Part shown: positions 17,017-25,990 of the stretch, piece after piece | Position numbering within the stretch: the first letter of the stretch is position 1 | How the letters are laid out: every line of letters begins with the position of its first letter | From: Syntrophomonas sp. UBA4922 | GTDB taxonomy: Bacteria > Bacillota > Syntrophomonadia > Syntrophomonadales > Syntrophomonadaceae | Assembly (NCBI GenBank): GCA_002398825.1 | Contig: DHBS01000006.1 | Span: 64,721 to 128,720, forward strand | Reading direction: 5' to 3' | DNA: 64,000 bases | Position numbers and translations under genes: made by a program | The notes under the pieces: model-generated | Database searches by the model: none | What the model saw: only the letters and a program-made list of their open reading frames with translations | Told to the model about the DNA's origin: nothing

Positions 17017-18495
17017 CTAATCTCCAGCCGCCGTTACGCCCAACAACTCCAACTCATGCTGCTCCAGGCCAATGCCCTTCAGCATGAGGCGGTTTCCTCT
17101 CAAGCTGTCGACAGCATTAATGCCCATGCCACCCATCATCTCTTTGATCTCGTGCTCCCAGGCCTTGAGCAGATTTATGGCTCTGATAGCTCCAATTTCA
17201 GGATTAAGCCGTTTGCTCAGCTGCCGGTCGGTAGTGGCGATGCCCCAGTTGCAGCGCCCGGTAAAGCAGGTCTGGCAGAGGTGGCAGCCCAGGGCGATCA
17301 GCGCGGCTGTGCCGATATACACCGCATCAGCCCCCAGGGCCAGGATTTTGACCACATCAGCACTGTTGCGGATCCCGCCGGCTGCCACCAGCGAAACACT
17401 TTGCCTGATGCCCTCATCGCGCAGACGCTGATCTACCTGGGCAATGGCCATTTCAATGGGGATGCCGATGTTGTCACGGATACGCATGGGAGCAGCCCCG
17501 GTGGCCCCGCGAAAACCGTCGATAGCCACTATGTCGGCTCCGGCTCTGACCATACCTGATGCGATGGCGGATATATTATGAACGGCGGCCACTTTGACCG
17601 AGACGGGCTTCTGATAGTTGGTGGCCACTTTCAAGGTCTCGATCAACTGGGCCAGGTCTTCTATAGAATAGATGTCATGGTGCGGAGCCGGGGAAATGGC
17701 GTCAGACCAGGCCGGGATCATGCGGGTTTTAGCCACATCCGCGGAAACCTTCTCCGCCGGCAGGTGTCCGCCAATACCCGGTTTAGCCCCCTGACCGATT
17801 TTAATTTCTACTGCGGCGGCATTGTTTAAATAATCGGGGGTAACCCCAAAGCGCCCTGATGCCACCTGAACGATGGTAGAGTCCGCGTACTCTTTAAGAT
17901 CGCTATGCAACCCGCCTTCGCCCGTATTCCAGAAAGTTGCCATCTCCCTGGCGGCTCTGGCCAGGGATTTCTGAACATTGAGGCTCACCGCGCCGTAGGA
18001 CATGGCGGAGAACATTACCGGAACCTCCAGTTTCAAAAGCGGTTTTTCCCGCTCTCCCAGCATGGCCGCCTGGTTGCCCAGATAGGTGGTCAATTCCATG
18101 GGTTCCCGCAGGGGATCTATGGACGGATTGGTTACCTGACTGGCATTTAGCAGGAGGTGATCGAAGTAACTCCGGTAAGGGCGGGGATTTCCCATGCCGG
18201 TCAGTAGCACCCCGCCGGTTTCAGCCTGGGCATAGATCTCACGCAGGCTGGCAGATGACCAGTAGTTATTGGGTCTGAAGGCCAGTGGAAACTCGGTTAT
18301 GGCCAGGGCCTGGGTGGGGCACAACACCGCACAACGGTGGCAGCCCACACAGTTTTTATCCGTCACCCACATGAAGCCGTCTTCATCCAGGTGATGCACT
18401 TCGTTGATACATTGGTTTACACATACCCCGCAGCGGATACAGCGCTCTTCATTCCGGCCCACTGTGAACGCGGGGGTTAACATGCTCAGGGTCAT
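17017..18495 (-). CDS. gltB2: Glutamate synthase FMN-domain subunit with N-terminal ferredoxin
   Basis: This is the synthase core: a TIM-barrel that makes glutamate from 2-oxoglutarate and the ammonia released by GltB1. The N-terminal 60 residues carry two 4Fe-4S motifs (CIRCGVCVNQC and CVGCHRCAVLCP). The barrel shows MSYGAVSLNVQ, GEGGLH, IVQVASGRFGVT, KIGQGAKPGIGGHLP, and DGFRGATGAAP. Near the C-terminus LGCHLCQTCFTGRCNWGIAT is the 3Fe-4S site. I use ATG at 18495, spaced correctly from AGGTGAG. GTG at 18504 is an alternative. This stand-alone architecture is the archaeal/clostridial type, unlike the 1,500-residue fused GltB. Confidence 0.93.
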   Translation of the reverse strand: MTLSMLTPAFTVGRNEERCIRCGVCVNQCINEVHHLDEDGFMWVTDKNCVGCHRCAVLCPTQALAITEFPLAFRPNNYWSSASLREIYAQAETGGVLLTGMGNPRPYRSYFDHLLLNASQVTNPSIDPLREPMELTTYLGNQAAMLGEREKPLLKLEVPVMFSAMSYGAVSLNVQKSLARAAREMATFWNTGEGGLHSDLKEYADSTIVQVASGRFGVTPDYLNNAAAVEIKIGQGAKPGIGGHLPAEKVSADVAKTRMIPAWSDAISPAPHHDIYSIEDLAQLIETLKVATNYQKPVSVKVAAVHNISAIASGMVRAGADIVAIDGFRGATGAAPMRIRDNIGIPIEMAIAQVDQRLRDEGIRQSVSLVAAGGIRNSADVVKILALGADAVYIGTAALIALGCHLCQTCFTGRCNWGIATTDRQLSKRLNPEIGAIRAINLLKAWEHEIKEMMGGMGINAVDSLRGNRLMLKGIGLEQHELELLGVTAAGD

Positions 18496-18509
18496 ATTTC
18501 TCACCTGCC

Positions 18510-19634
18510 TTAGGCTGACTGGGCATCCGTCTGCAACCCGACCGGGCTCGCCTCCAACAAGCCCTTCTTGTTGTAGAGCAGCCCGATGATAGGTTCTCCC
18601 CCGCCCGGAGACCAGACTCTGTCCAGTACTGGAGCAACTGCCCGTATGGCTGACTCCTCACTGGCCACATACAGAAACTCATCCCGGGTGGCAGCCACCA
18701 GGGGGCGCAGCTTAATGCGGTCATTAACCGCCATAAGACCGTTGTTGGTGGCAACGATGATGGAAAAGGGGCCGTTCAATAGGAGACCGGCATATTTGCG
18801 GCGCAGATGGGCCTGCTTCTCCTGCTCCAGGTTCGACCAGAAGGGAGCCGCGATCACATCGATAGTATCCTCCAGGCTCAGACCCTGCTGGCGCATCAGG
18901 AAGTCAAAAGCGTAGGCGATAACCTCGGTGTCAGTCTGCAGCGAGATTTTGTAGCCGTACATCTCCAGATAACGCCGGTTGGTGCTGTAGGACGAGATTT
19001 CCCCGTTATGCACCACCGACCAGTTTAACAGTGTAAAAGGATGGGCTCCTCCCCACCATCCCGGGGTATTGGTAGGGAAACGGCCATGTGCGGTCCACAG
19101 GTAAGCCTGATATTCTTCGAGGCGGAAGAACTCCCCGATATCCTCAGGGTAACCCACCCCTTTAAAAGCAGCCATATCCTTGCCGCTGGAAGCCACGAAG
19201 GCCCCGCGCAGGTCGGAATTGATGGTCATCATCACCCGGGCCACGAAGTCCTCCTCCCCGAGCTGTTCACGGTAAAGCCTATCTTCCCGGGGCACCGCAA
19301 AGTAACGCCATATCAGCGGGGCGTCGGTTATTTTCCGGGTGCGGCGCACCGGCACCGGCTCACGGTCTTTTATTCTGAAGTGGTGCTGCAGATATCTCTC
19401 ACACATCTGCCGGGCGCCGTCATCATCGTAAAAAACATGCAGGGCGTAATAATCCCGGTATTCCGGATAGATCCCATATGCGGCAAAGCCGCCGCCCAAT
19501 CCGTTGGAACGTTTGTGCATAGTGGCTATCGAAGCTATGATGGTATGGCCATCGAAACGCTCTGCGGAACGGTTCATAACCGCGGCAATAGCGCAGCCGC
19601 TCGGAATTCTGATATCTCCTTCCAGTTTTAACAC
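18510..19634 (-). CDS. gltB1: Glutamate synthase glutaminase-domain subunit
   Basis: This is a class II (Ntn) glutamine amidotransferase that releases ammonia from glutamine for GltB2. The nucleophile is the Cys of RIPSGCAIAAVMNRS, residue 14 counted from the chosen GTG at 19632-19634 (AGGAGG 8 bases upstream). The first 13 residues must therefore be removed to free the amino-terminal Cys. Other blocks are HGRFPTNTPGWWGGAHPFTLLNWSVVHNGEISSY (split here in citing: HGRFPTNT and VVHNGEISSY) and SLQTDTEVIAYAFD. About 374 residues. It sits 33 bases after glnA, whose product glutamine is its substrate. Confidence 0.92.
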   Translation of the reverse strand: MLKLEGDIRIPSGCAIAAVMNRSAERFDGHTIIASIATMHKRSNGLGGGFAAYGIYPEYRDYYALHVFYDDDGARQMCERYLQHHFRIKDREPVPVRRTRKITDAPLIWRYFAVPREDRLYREQLGEEDFVARVMMTINSDLRGAFVASSGKDMAAFKGVGYPEDIGEFFRLEEYQAYLWTAHGRFPTNTPGWWGGAHPFTLLNWSVVHNGEISSYSTNRRYLEMYGYKISLQTDTEVIAYAFDFLMRQQGLSLEDTIDVIAAPFWSNLEQEKQAHLRRKYAGLLLNGPFSIIVATNNGLMAVNDRIKLRPLVAATRDEFLYVASEESAIRAVAPVLDRVWSPGGGEPIIGLLYNKKGLLEASPVGLQTDAQSA

Positions 19635-19667
19635 CGGGAATCCCTCCTCTCCATCCAATTAATCCCT

Positions 19668-21008
19668 TTAAAATTTGCGCAGATATTCTTTGGTCTCCCA
19701 GGGATGGACTTCCAGGCAAAAACGCTCCCACTCGGCCCATTTGCTTTCCACATATTTGGTATAGATGTGCGGTCCCAGGGCATCCTTAATCAGTTCATCC
19801 TCATCCAGGGCCTGGAGTGCTTCGGCCAGTGATCCGGGCAGGCTGGCAATCCCCAGCCTTTCCCGCTCTGCCTGGCTCATGCGATAGATGTTGGCATCTA
19901 TTGAAGCAGGGGGCTCGATCTTATTCTTGATGCCGTCCAGCCCAGATGCCAGCATTACGGCCATAGCCAGGTAAGGGTTGCAGGTCGGGTCAGGATGCCG
20001 CACTTCAACGCGTGTAGACGCACCTCGTTTGGCGGGGACTCTGATTAAGGCGCTGCGGTTCTGTTCCGACCAGGCTACATATACCGGGGCTTCATAACCC
20101 GGAACCAGCCGCTTGTAAGAGTTGACCGTGGGATTGGTTATAGCGGTCAAACCCCGGGCATGCTTTATAATGCCTCCCATGTACCAGCGTGCGATATCGC
20201 TCAACTGATTGGGGGTGTCAGGATCATAGAATACATTCTGGCCATCCAAAGTCGATAAGGATTGATGGGTATGCATCCCTGAACCATTGATGCCCGCAAT
20301 CGGTTTGGCCATGAAAGTGGCATGCAGTCCGTGGCGCTGAGCGATGGTCCTTACCACCAGTTTGAAGGTGGCGATGTCGTCGGCCACCCTTAAGGCCGGA
20401 CCATATTTGAAATCGATCTCGTGCTGCCCGGGGGCCACTTCATGATGGGAGGCCTCAATCTCGAAGCCCATATCTTCCAGGGTGCACACCATGTCACGGC
20501 GGGCGTCTTCCCCCAGGTCCACCGGAGCCAAGTCGAAATAACCGGCTTCATCCTGGGTATGAATCAAGGGATTGCCTTCTTCATCGACGGTGAACAGGAA
20601 AAACTCGCATTCCGGTCCGGCGTTCATCACATAGCCCATATCTTCGGCCTGCTGGACGATCCTTTTCAGGTTGGAACGCGGGTCGCCTAAAAACGGCATT
20701 TTGTTGGGTTCAGGGGTATAGACATCGCAGATCAAGCGGGCCACCGCTCCACTAGCCGGCCGCCAGGGCATCACCGCAAAGGTGCTGGGATCAGGAATGA
20801 GATACATATCCGATTCCTCGATCCTGGCGAAGCCTTCGATTGAAGAACCGTCAAACATCAATTCCCCCTCAAGAGCCTTCTCCAACTGGCTGGCAGGAAT
20901 GGAGACATTCTTTAAGACCCCGGTCACATCAGTGAATTGCAGGCGAATGAATCTCACCCCATTATTTTTTACTTTTTCGATTACACTGGCATTCTGCGCG
21001 TTATTCAT
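19668..21008 (-). CDS. glnA: Glutamine synthetase type I (alpha)
   Basis: GlnA condenses glutamate and ammonia with ATP, the main entry of ammonia into organic nitrogen. The 446-residue length fits the GSI-alpha subgroup of Gram-positive bacteria, which lacks adenylylation control. Motifs: FDGSSIEGF (about 53-61), [32 protein letters not shown], and the C-terminal [13 protein letters not shown]. In GSI-alpha enzymes control comes from glutamine feedback and regulator binding. Here an ANTAR antiterminator gene lies 16 bases upstream in the same direction. ATG at 21008 has AAGGAG 9 bases upstream. Confidence 0.97.
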   Translation of the reverse strand: MNNAQNASVIEKVKNNGVRFIRLQFTDVTGVLKNVSIPASQLEKALEGELMFDGSSIEGFARIEESDMYLIPDPSTFAVMPWRPASGAVARLICDVYTPEPNKMPFLGDPRSNLKRIVQQAEDMGYVMNAGPECEFFLFTVDEEGNPLIHTQDEAGYFDLAPVDLGEDARRDMVCTLEDMGFEIEASHHEVAPGQHEIDFKYGPALRVADDIATFKLVVRTIAQRHGLHATFMAKPIAGINGSGMHTHQSLSTLDGQNVFYDPDTPNQLSDIARWYMGGIIKHARGLTAITNPTVNSYKRLVPGYEAPVYVAWSEQNRSALIRVPAKRGASTRVEVRHPDPTCNPYLAMAVMLASGLDGIKNKIEPPASIDANIYRMSQAERERLGIASLPGSLAEALQALDEDELIKDALGPHIYTKYVESKWAEWERFCLEVHPWETKEYLRKF

Positions 21009-21024
21009 TGTTGATCACTCCTTA

Positions 21025-21603
21025 TTAAGATTTGCGTTTGGCATCGGCCAAACGCTCTGCTATCAACAGGGCCGCCTGCCTCAGACTGAGGCTATGATTC
21101 ATGGCTTCCTTCTGAATAAAATGGTGGGCTTCACTTTCGCTCCAACCATTCACATCCATGAGCAATCCTTTTACTTTGTCTATCACAATCCGGGTTTCCA
21201 ACTTTTCCTCGAGTTTCCTGATGCGCGCCCGCAATTCGCTCTCCCGTTTCCAGTACCATAAAGCCGACTCCACTGCCGGAATGATCTTTTCGCTGCTGAC
21301 TGGTTTAATAAGGTAATGGCCTTTTCGATCCAGGTGCGATATATCATTGTCTACCAGCAGTATCACTGCTGCCAACTGATCCTGGGTCACGATCTCGGCC
21401 AGTTTGGAGCCTTTTCCGCCGTCCAGACCCTTGTCGATTATGATCAAATCGCAGTACAGGGAACGGATCCGCCTCAAGGTGTGGCTGGCGTCACTGGTTT
21501 CGGCCATTACCTGGAAACCTGCCCGGCGGAGAATGTCGGCTATGAGCTTGCGTTCGGCGCTGACTGCACTAGCCACTATAACTTTGCCGCTCAATCGCAC
21601 CAC
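21025..21603 (-). CDS. nitR: ANTAR-domain response regulator, transcription antiterminator
   Basis: The 192-residue protein has a receiver-like domain (about 5-120), with Asp57 as probable phosphoacceptor (CDLIIIDKGL) and Lys100 in LIKPVSS. A coiled-coil linker follows (about 118-138), then a C-terminal ANTAR RNA-binding domain (about 138-188; RIVIDKVKGLLMDVNGWSESEAHHFIQKEAMNHSLSLRQAA). ANTAR domains bind paired hexaloop hairpins and prevent termination. A glnA-linked ANTAR regulator (NitR) is known from Clostridium. The leader just upstream of this gene contains a hexaloop hairpin and a terminator. The start is uncertain among clustered GTG/GTG/TTG codons at 21594-21603. I give the first. 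Confidence 0.88.
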   Translation of the reverse strand: MVRLSGKVIVASAVSAERKLIADILRRAGFQVMAETSDASHTLRRIRSLYCDLIIIDKGLDGGKGSKLAEIVTQDQLAAVILLVDNDISHLDRKGHYLIKPVSSEKIIPAVESALWYWKRESELRARIRKLEEKLETRIVIDKVKGLLMDVNGWSESEAHHFIQKEAMNHSLSLRQAALLIAERLADAKRKS

Positions 21604-21638
21604 CTGCCTTTGTTAGTTTCCTCAGGGTTCAGGACATT

Positions 21639-21705
21639 AAAAAAGCGCCTCAAGGATATGATTCGCTTTTTTTACCGAGCAACATACCTCGGACGCCATT
21701 GTCCG
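21639..21705 (-). promoter_or_regulatory. Candidate ANTAR-responsive attenuator leader
   Basis: Reading the minus strand, CGGAC-AATGGC-GTCCG (21705-21690) is a 5-bp stem with a six-base loop carrying A at position 1 and G at position 4, the ANTAR target signature. CCGAG..CTCGG follows and shares CCG with the first stem, so the two are mutually exclusive. Next comes AAAAAAGCG-N16-CGCTTTTTT (21672-21639), a terminator-like hairpin ending in six U, 36 bases before the regulator's start. The second canonical hexaloop was not found. Confidence 0.55.
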
Positions 21706-21861
21706 TTATTGCTATTGAGTTATGCCTGTAATCTTTCCATGGAAATTGTAAACCCATTTAGGCGGCTATTCAAGGGGTAAAGCTCTTATATATTGTATAC
21801 TTGGTTTTACGCGTGCAATTCTTTCCTGAGACAGCGGGGCGCTCAATCCCAGCCCGAATAT

Positions 21862-21887
21862 CCGACAGCGCTAGGTTGCGCTGCCGG
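21862..21887 (-). terminator. Hairpin downstream of asnB
   Basis: CCGACAGCGC and GCGCTGCCGG pair at 9 of 10 positions around the loop TAGGTT, about 90 bases after the asnB stop codon. There is no U run on the minus strand. It may reduce read-through into the nitR leader. The 370 bases between asnB and nitR otherwise contain only the nitR leader. Confidence 0.4.
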
Positions 21888-21973
21888 GAATGCCTCTGAC
21901 TGATACCCTTGATGCCGCTAACGCTCTAACTTGAACGGTGGCGGCATTGGATCATAAGGAATGATGGCTGCGG

Positions 21974-23803
21974 TTAAAGCTGCAGCTCCACCCGGTAGAG
22001 GCGCAGCCAGGCATCGGTCTGGATCAGGTAGGCCAGCCACTGCACATCTCCCATTAATTGCCCGTACCATGGCTGCCGGAAATACTTGCCCTGAGACTCC
22101 AGAATAAGCTTGATCGAGCTCTTTTGCACCAATTCCAGGAGCGGGGAAGAGCGGTCATCCAGCAAGGAGCGCATCCGGGAGCGTACCATCTCCGCGTAGA
22201 GGGGATGTTCTGTCTTGGGATAAGGGCTTTTGATCCGATGTAGGGCTCCATCGGGCAGTAAACCCTGTGCAGCCTGGCGCAGGATCCCTTTTACCTCTCC
22301 GCCTGCCATTTTCAATTGCCAGGGGATGTTCCAGACATAATCCACCAGGCGGTGGTCACTGAAGGGCACCCGGATCTCCAGGCCCGAGGCCATACTCATG
22401 CGGTCCTTGCGGTTGAGCAGGGTGGGCATAAACCGGGTCATGGTCAGGTAAGAAATCCGCTTTTTGAGTGAATCTTCCTCATCTTCGCCAGGCTCCAGGG
22501 AAATTTCCGATAATGCCTGGGTATAACGGTGATCAAGGTATTGCTCCGGCTTGATCAGAGCGGTTATTTCAGGCGAGAGCGTAGCCATACGGTCTTCCAG
22601 GTTCTTCATCCAGGGGAAACCCGTTGCGGAGGGGTGGTGAAACCAGGGATAGCCCCCAAAAATCTCATCGGCGCATTCGCCCGAAAGCGCCACCACATAG
22701 TCCTGGCGCATTTCCGTACACAGCAGCATCAGGGAGGTATCTATATCGGCCATGCCCGGTAAATCTGTGGCCAGGAGGGCATTGTACAGAGCATAGTACA
22801 GATCCCGGGGGTGAACCCGGACCTTGTGATGCCTGGTTCCCAGGAACCCGGCAATCTTCTCCGCCCAGAAGGCATCCCCCGCCTCTGCCTGCCTGAGGTT
22901 GGCTTCGCTCTGCTCATATTCCACACAGTAAGTATGCAGCGGCGCCAAATCAGCGGCGGTATGTTTACTGGCCAGGGCGGTTATAAGACTGGAATCCAGG
23001 CCGCCGGACAAGAGCGTACAAAGCGGAACATCGGCCGACATCTGCCGCTCGACTATATCCTCCAGGAGACAGCGCAGGTGGGCGGCGGTGGTTTTCGCAT
23101 CTTCATGATGGGTCCGGTGGTGTAGTTGCCAATAAGACCCGCTCTTGCTTCCCTCTCGGCTGTAGAGCAGGGCATGGCCGGGTTTCAGCTCGAGAATCCC
23201 TTTAAATATGCCATGCCCGGGGGTGCGCCCCGGCCCCATCACCAGAATCTCGGCCAGCCCTGCGGCGTCGACCTGCGGCCTTATCAAGGGGTTGGCCAGA
23301 AGAGCTTTCAATTCCGAAGCAAACAGGAATTGATCGTCCTTCTGGCTGTAAAATAAGGGCTTTACCCCCATCCTGTCCCGGGCCATGAACAAAGTCTGTT
23401 CATTTTCATCCCAGATGGCGAAAGCGAATATGCCATTAAGTCTTTTCACACAATCCGGGCCCCATTCCAGATAGGAGAGCAAAAGTGCTTCCGTATCGGA
23501 ATTTCTGGACTGGAATCTATAGCCCCTGGATTGCAGTTCCGTCCTCAATTCGGCAGTGTTGTATAATTCTCCATTATAAGTGATCACACCGCTCTTTTGT
23601 CGATGTTGTCTCCGCATGGGCTGAGCCCCTCCGGCAGGGTCAACCACCACCAGGCGGCGGTGGCCCAAAACCGCGTGGGAGGATACCCATATGCCCTGGG
23701 CGTCAGGCCCGCGGTGCATCATGGTCTTAACCATTTTTTCAACTATAGGCTGTTTGTATTTGTATCCGTCATCCCATCCGATCCAACCGGCGATTCCACA
23801 CAT
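21974..23803 (-). CDS. asnB: Asparagine synthase (glutamine-hydrolysing)
   Basis: AsnB converts aspartate, glutamine and ATP to asparagine. The start at 23803 puts Cys2 (MCGIAGWIG) at the exact N-terminus, as required for the class II amidotransferase nucleophile, with GGGAGG 8 bases upstream. Amidotransferase motifs MMHRGPDAQG, YNGELYNT and FQSRNSDTEALL follow. The C-terminal ATP-pyrophosphatase domain has LLSGGLDSSLITALA and the synthetase block SGECADEIFGGYPWF. About 609 residues, the length of the B. subtilis AsnB/AsnO-type enzymes. It is divergent from nadE and co-directional with the nitR-glnA run downstream. Confidence 0.94.
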   Translation of the reverse strand: MCGIAGWIGWDDGYKYKQPIVEKMVKTMMHRGPDAQGIWVSSHAVLGHRRLVVVDPAGGAQPMRRQHRQKSGVITYNGELYNTAELRTELQSRGYRFQSRNSDTEALLLSYLEWGPDCVKRLNGIFAFAIWDENEQTLFMARDRMGVKPLFYSQKDDQFLFASELKALLANPLIRPQVDAAGLAEILVMGPGRTPGHGIFKGILELKPGHALLYSREGSKSGSYWQLHHRTHHEDAKTTAAHLRCLLEDIVERQMSADVPLCTLLSGGLDSSLITALASKHTAADLAPLHTYCVEYEQSEANLRQAEAGDAFWAEKIAGFLGTRHHKVRVHPRDLYYALYNALLATDLPGMADIDTSLMLLCTEMRQDYVVALSGECADEIFGGYPWFHHPSATGFPWMKNLEDRMATLSPEITALIKPEQYLDHRYTQALSEISLEPGEDEEDSLKKRISYLTMTRFMPTLLNRKDRMSMASGLEIRVPFSDHRLVDYVWNIPWQLKMAGGEVKGILRQAAQGLLPDGALHRIKSPYPKTEHPLYAEMVRSRMRSLLDDRSSPLLELVQKSSIKLILESQGKYFRQPWYGQLMGDVQWLAYLIQTDAWLRLYRVELQL

Positions 23804-24115
23804 AAAAAATACCTCCCTATAATTAGCAATAAAAAAGGGCATGAGGAGCCTTTACAGTTCTCGGCCTCATTGCCTAATATAGATTTATGCCAGTATAATA
23901 GGGATGTTACCGTTTAGCATGTGTATACTTGAACAGTTGTGGATACGATCTCGAAAGAAAAACGGTTACCCCTCGTTAAAGTTCCCGGCTATAATTGAAT
24001 TGAACCAAAATACTGAAGATGATTGCTTGGCGCCCTATACTTGACTTTAATGCGGATAGCGGAGAATGCGGGAGGCCCTGTAAGCCGTATATAGGACCTG
24101 AATGAGGATACTGAC
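23804..24115. other. Divergent control region between asnB and nadE
   Basis: This stretch of 312 bases has no gene. GTTACCGTTT near 23908 and AAACGGTTAC near 23963 form an imperfect inverted repeat (9 of 10), about 45 bases apart. The plus strand has GAGG 8 bases before the nadE ATG. I could not place promoters with confidence. Confidence 0.35.
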
Positions 24116-25768
24116 ATGAGAGTGACGATTGCGCAAATCAATCCTACCGTAGGTGATCTGGAAGGCAACTTCCGGATTATCGAAAAGGCTGTCGCCAGGG
24201 CCGGTCTGGATAGCAGTGATCTGGTAGTTTTTCCCGAACTGACCACCATCGGCTATCCGCCTCAGGATCTCCTGGAACGCCCCTGGTTTGTGGAACAGAC
24301 CCAGCGCTATCTGGAAAAGGTCGTGGCCCTGTCAGAACGATATGACGGCCTGGGCATATTGATAGGAACCCCAACCTTCTCCGCGAAGGCCGGCAAATCC
24401 CTGCACAATTCGGCAGTGCTGATTTACCGGGGAGCGGTTCTGGCCGAACGCCACAAGAGCCTGTTGCCCAGTTATGATGTATTCGATGAGACCCGTTATT
24501 TTGAACCTGCGGTGCATAACCTGCCGGTCAACTTCAAAGACCAGCGCCTGGGCATCAACATCTGCGAAGATGCCTGGAATGACCCGGCCTTCTGGCCGGC
24601 CCAACTCCCTTACCGCTCCGATCCCATAAGATTATTGGCCGATGCCGGGGCTACCGTGTTCATCAACCTCTCCGCCTCACCCTTTCATGCCGGCAAAGAA
24701 GAGCTGCGCTACCGTCTGATCAGCAATCATGCCCAAAGACACAAAATACCTTTTATTTATGTGAATCAGGTAGGCGGCAATGACGAGCTTATTTTCGACG
24801 GTCATTCCCTGATCGTGGACGGTCAGGGGGAGATGCTGGCTTTTGCCGCCGGTTTTAGAGAAGACATCCAGACCTTTAACCTGAATGCCCCGGGGCGCAC
24901 CTTACTCTACAGCCCCGAGGACGAAATATCATCAATATATAACGCTCTGGTATTGGGTTTGAGAGACTATGTTCATAAATCGGGTTTTTCCAAGACGATT
25001 CTAGGATTGTCGGGGGGCATCGATTCCAGCCTGACGGCCTGCCTGGCGGTCGCTGCCCTGGGTCGGGACAATGTCCTGGGTGTGGCCATGCCTTCACAGT
25101 TTTCCTCGGCGGCAAGCCTGGAAGACGCCGAGGCTTTAGCCAGAAACCTGGGTATTAACCTGCATACCATACCCATCACCGGGGTCTTTCAGGCCTATCT
25201 GGATACATTGAGCCCTTACTTCAGCGGTTCTTATGACACTACCGAAGAGAATATACAGGCCCGCATCCGCGGCAATTATCTCATGGCCTTTTCCAACAAA
25301 TTCGCTTATCTGGTGCTGTCTACCGGCAATAAAAGCGAGATCGCCATGGGCTATTGCACTCTCTACGGGGATATGAGCGGGGGCTTGAGCGTACTGGCCG
25401 ACGTGCCCAAAACCATGGTTTATGAGCTCTCCAGGTTCTGCAACCGGGATGCCGAACTGATACCGGCCAGGGTTCTGGTCAAAGCCCCTTCGGCGGAACT
25501 CAGGTTCAATCAGACCGACCAGGATACCCTGCCGCCTTATGATATACTGGACCAGATCCTGTATCTCTACATAGAACAGTGTGAGTCCGCTGCCGGGATT
25601 ATCGCCCGGGGTTTCGATGCGGAGACGGTCCGGCACATCATTACGGTGGTGGATCGCAATGAGTATAAGCGACGCCAGGCGGCGCCGGGGCTAAAAATCA
25701 CCAGCAAGGCTTTCGGCACCGGGCGGCGCATGCCTATTGTCCAGAGTATCAAGCATCCCCCGAGCTAA
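24116..25768 (+). CDS. nadE: Glutamine-dependent NAD+ synthetase
   Basis: NadE amidates deamido-NAD using glutamine and ATP. The 550-residue product is the two-domain form. An N-terminal nitrilase-fold glutaminase (about 1-265) carries the Glu-Lys-Cys triad in FPELTTIGYPPQD, RHKSLLPSYDVF and INICEDAW. The C-terminal synthetase has the PPi loop LGLSGGIDSS (about 297-306), STGNKSEIAMGY and the late KR-containing segments. ATG at 24116 has GAGG 8 bases upstream. It is the only plus-strand metabolic gene in this nitrogen block, and it ends in a hairpin shared with convergent amtB. Confidence 0.96.
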   Translation: MRVTIAQINPTVGDLEGNFRIIEKAVARAGLDSSDLVVFPELTTIGYPPQDLLERPWFVEQTQRYLEKVVALSERYDGLGILIGTPTFSAKAGKSLHNSAVLIYRGAVLAERHKSLLPSYDVFDETRYFEPAVHNLPVNFKDQRLGINICEDAWNDPAFWPAQLPYRSDPIRLLADAGATVFINLSASPFHAGKEELRYRLISNHAQRHKIPFIYVNQVGGNDELIFDGHSLIVDGQGEMLAFAAGFREDIQTFNLNAPGRTLLYSPEDEISSIYNALVLGLRDYVHKSGFSKTILGLSGGIDSSLTACLAVAALGRDNVLGVAMPSQFSSAASLEDAEALARNLGINLHTIPITGVFQAYLDTLSPYFSGSYDTTEENIQARIRGNYLMAFSNKFAYLVLSTGNKSEIAMGYCTLYGDMSGGLSVLADVPKTMVYELSRFCNRDAELIPARVLVKAPSAELRFNQTDQDTLPPYDILDQILYLYIEQCESAAGIIARGFDAETVRHIITVVDRNEYKRRQAAPGLKITSKAFGTGRRMPIVQSIKHPPS

Positions 25769-25867
25769 CGTCAGAACCGGGGGACATGCGGCACAGGTTG
25801 TCGATATACCGTCTTTTAACAAGGTAAGGCTGTGCCTCAATCTATATCGTGCGCCTCTTAAAGACCA

Positions 25868-25913
25868 AACCTGCAGTACGTCGGACACAATCGTCCTCCT
25901 GATACTGCAGGTT
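25868..25913. terminator. Terminator between convergent nadE and amtB
   Basis: AACCTGCAGTA and its perfect complement form an 11-bp stem around a 24-base loop about 100 bases after the nadE stop codon. It is followed by AAATAAGTTTTAAT on the plus strand. It probably serves both converging genes. Confidence 0.65.
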
Positions 25914-25990
25914 AAATAAGTTTTAATCTGATTCTTATCTGCCCGCGGGCATCTAGCCGTTATTTGTCCGCTCCCTCCTGAATGATTATA

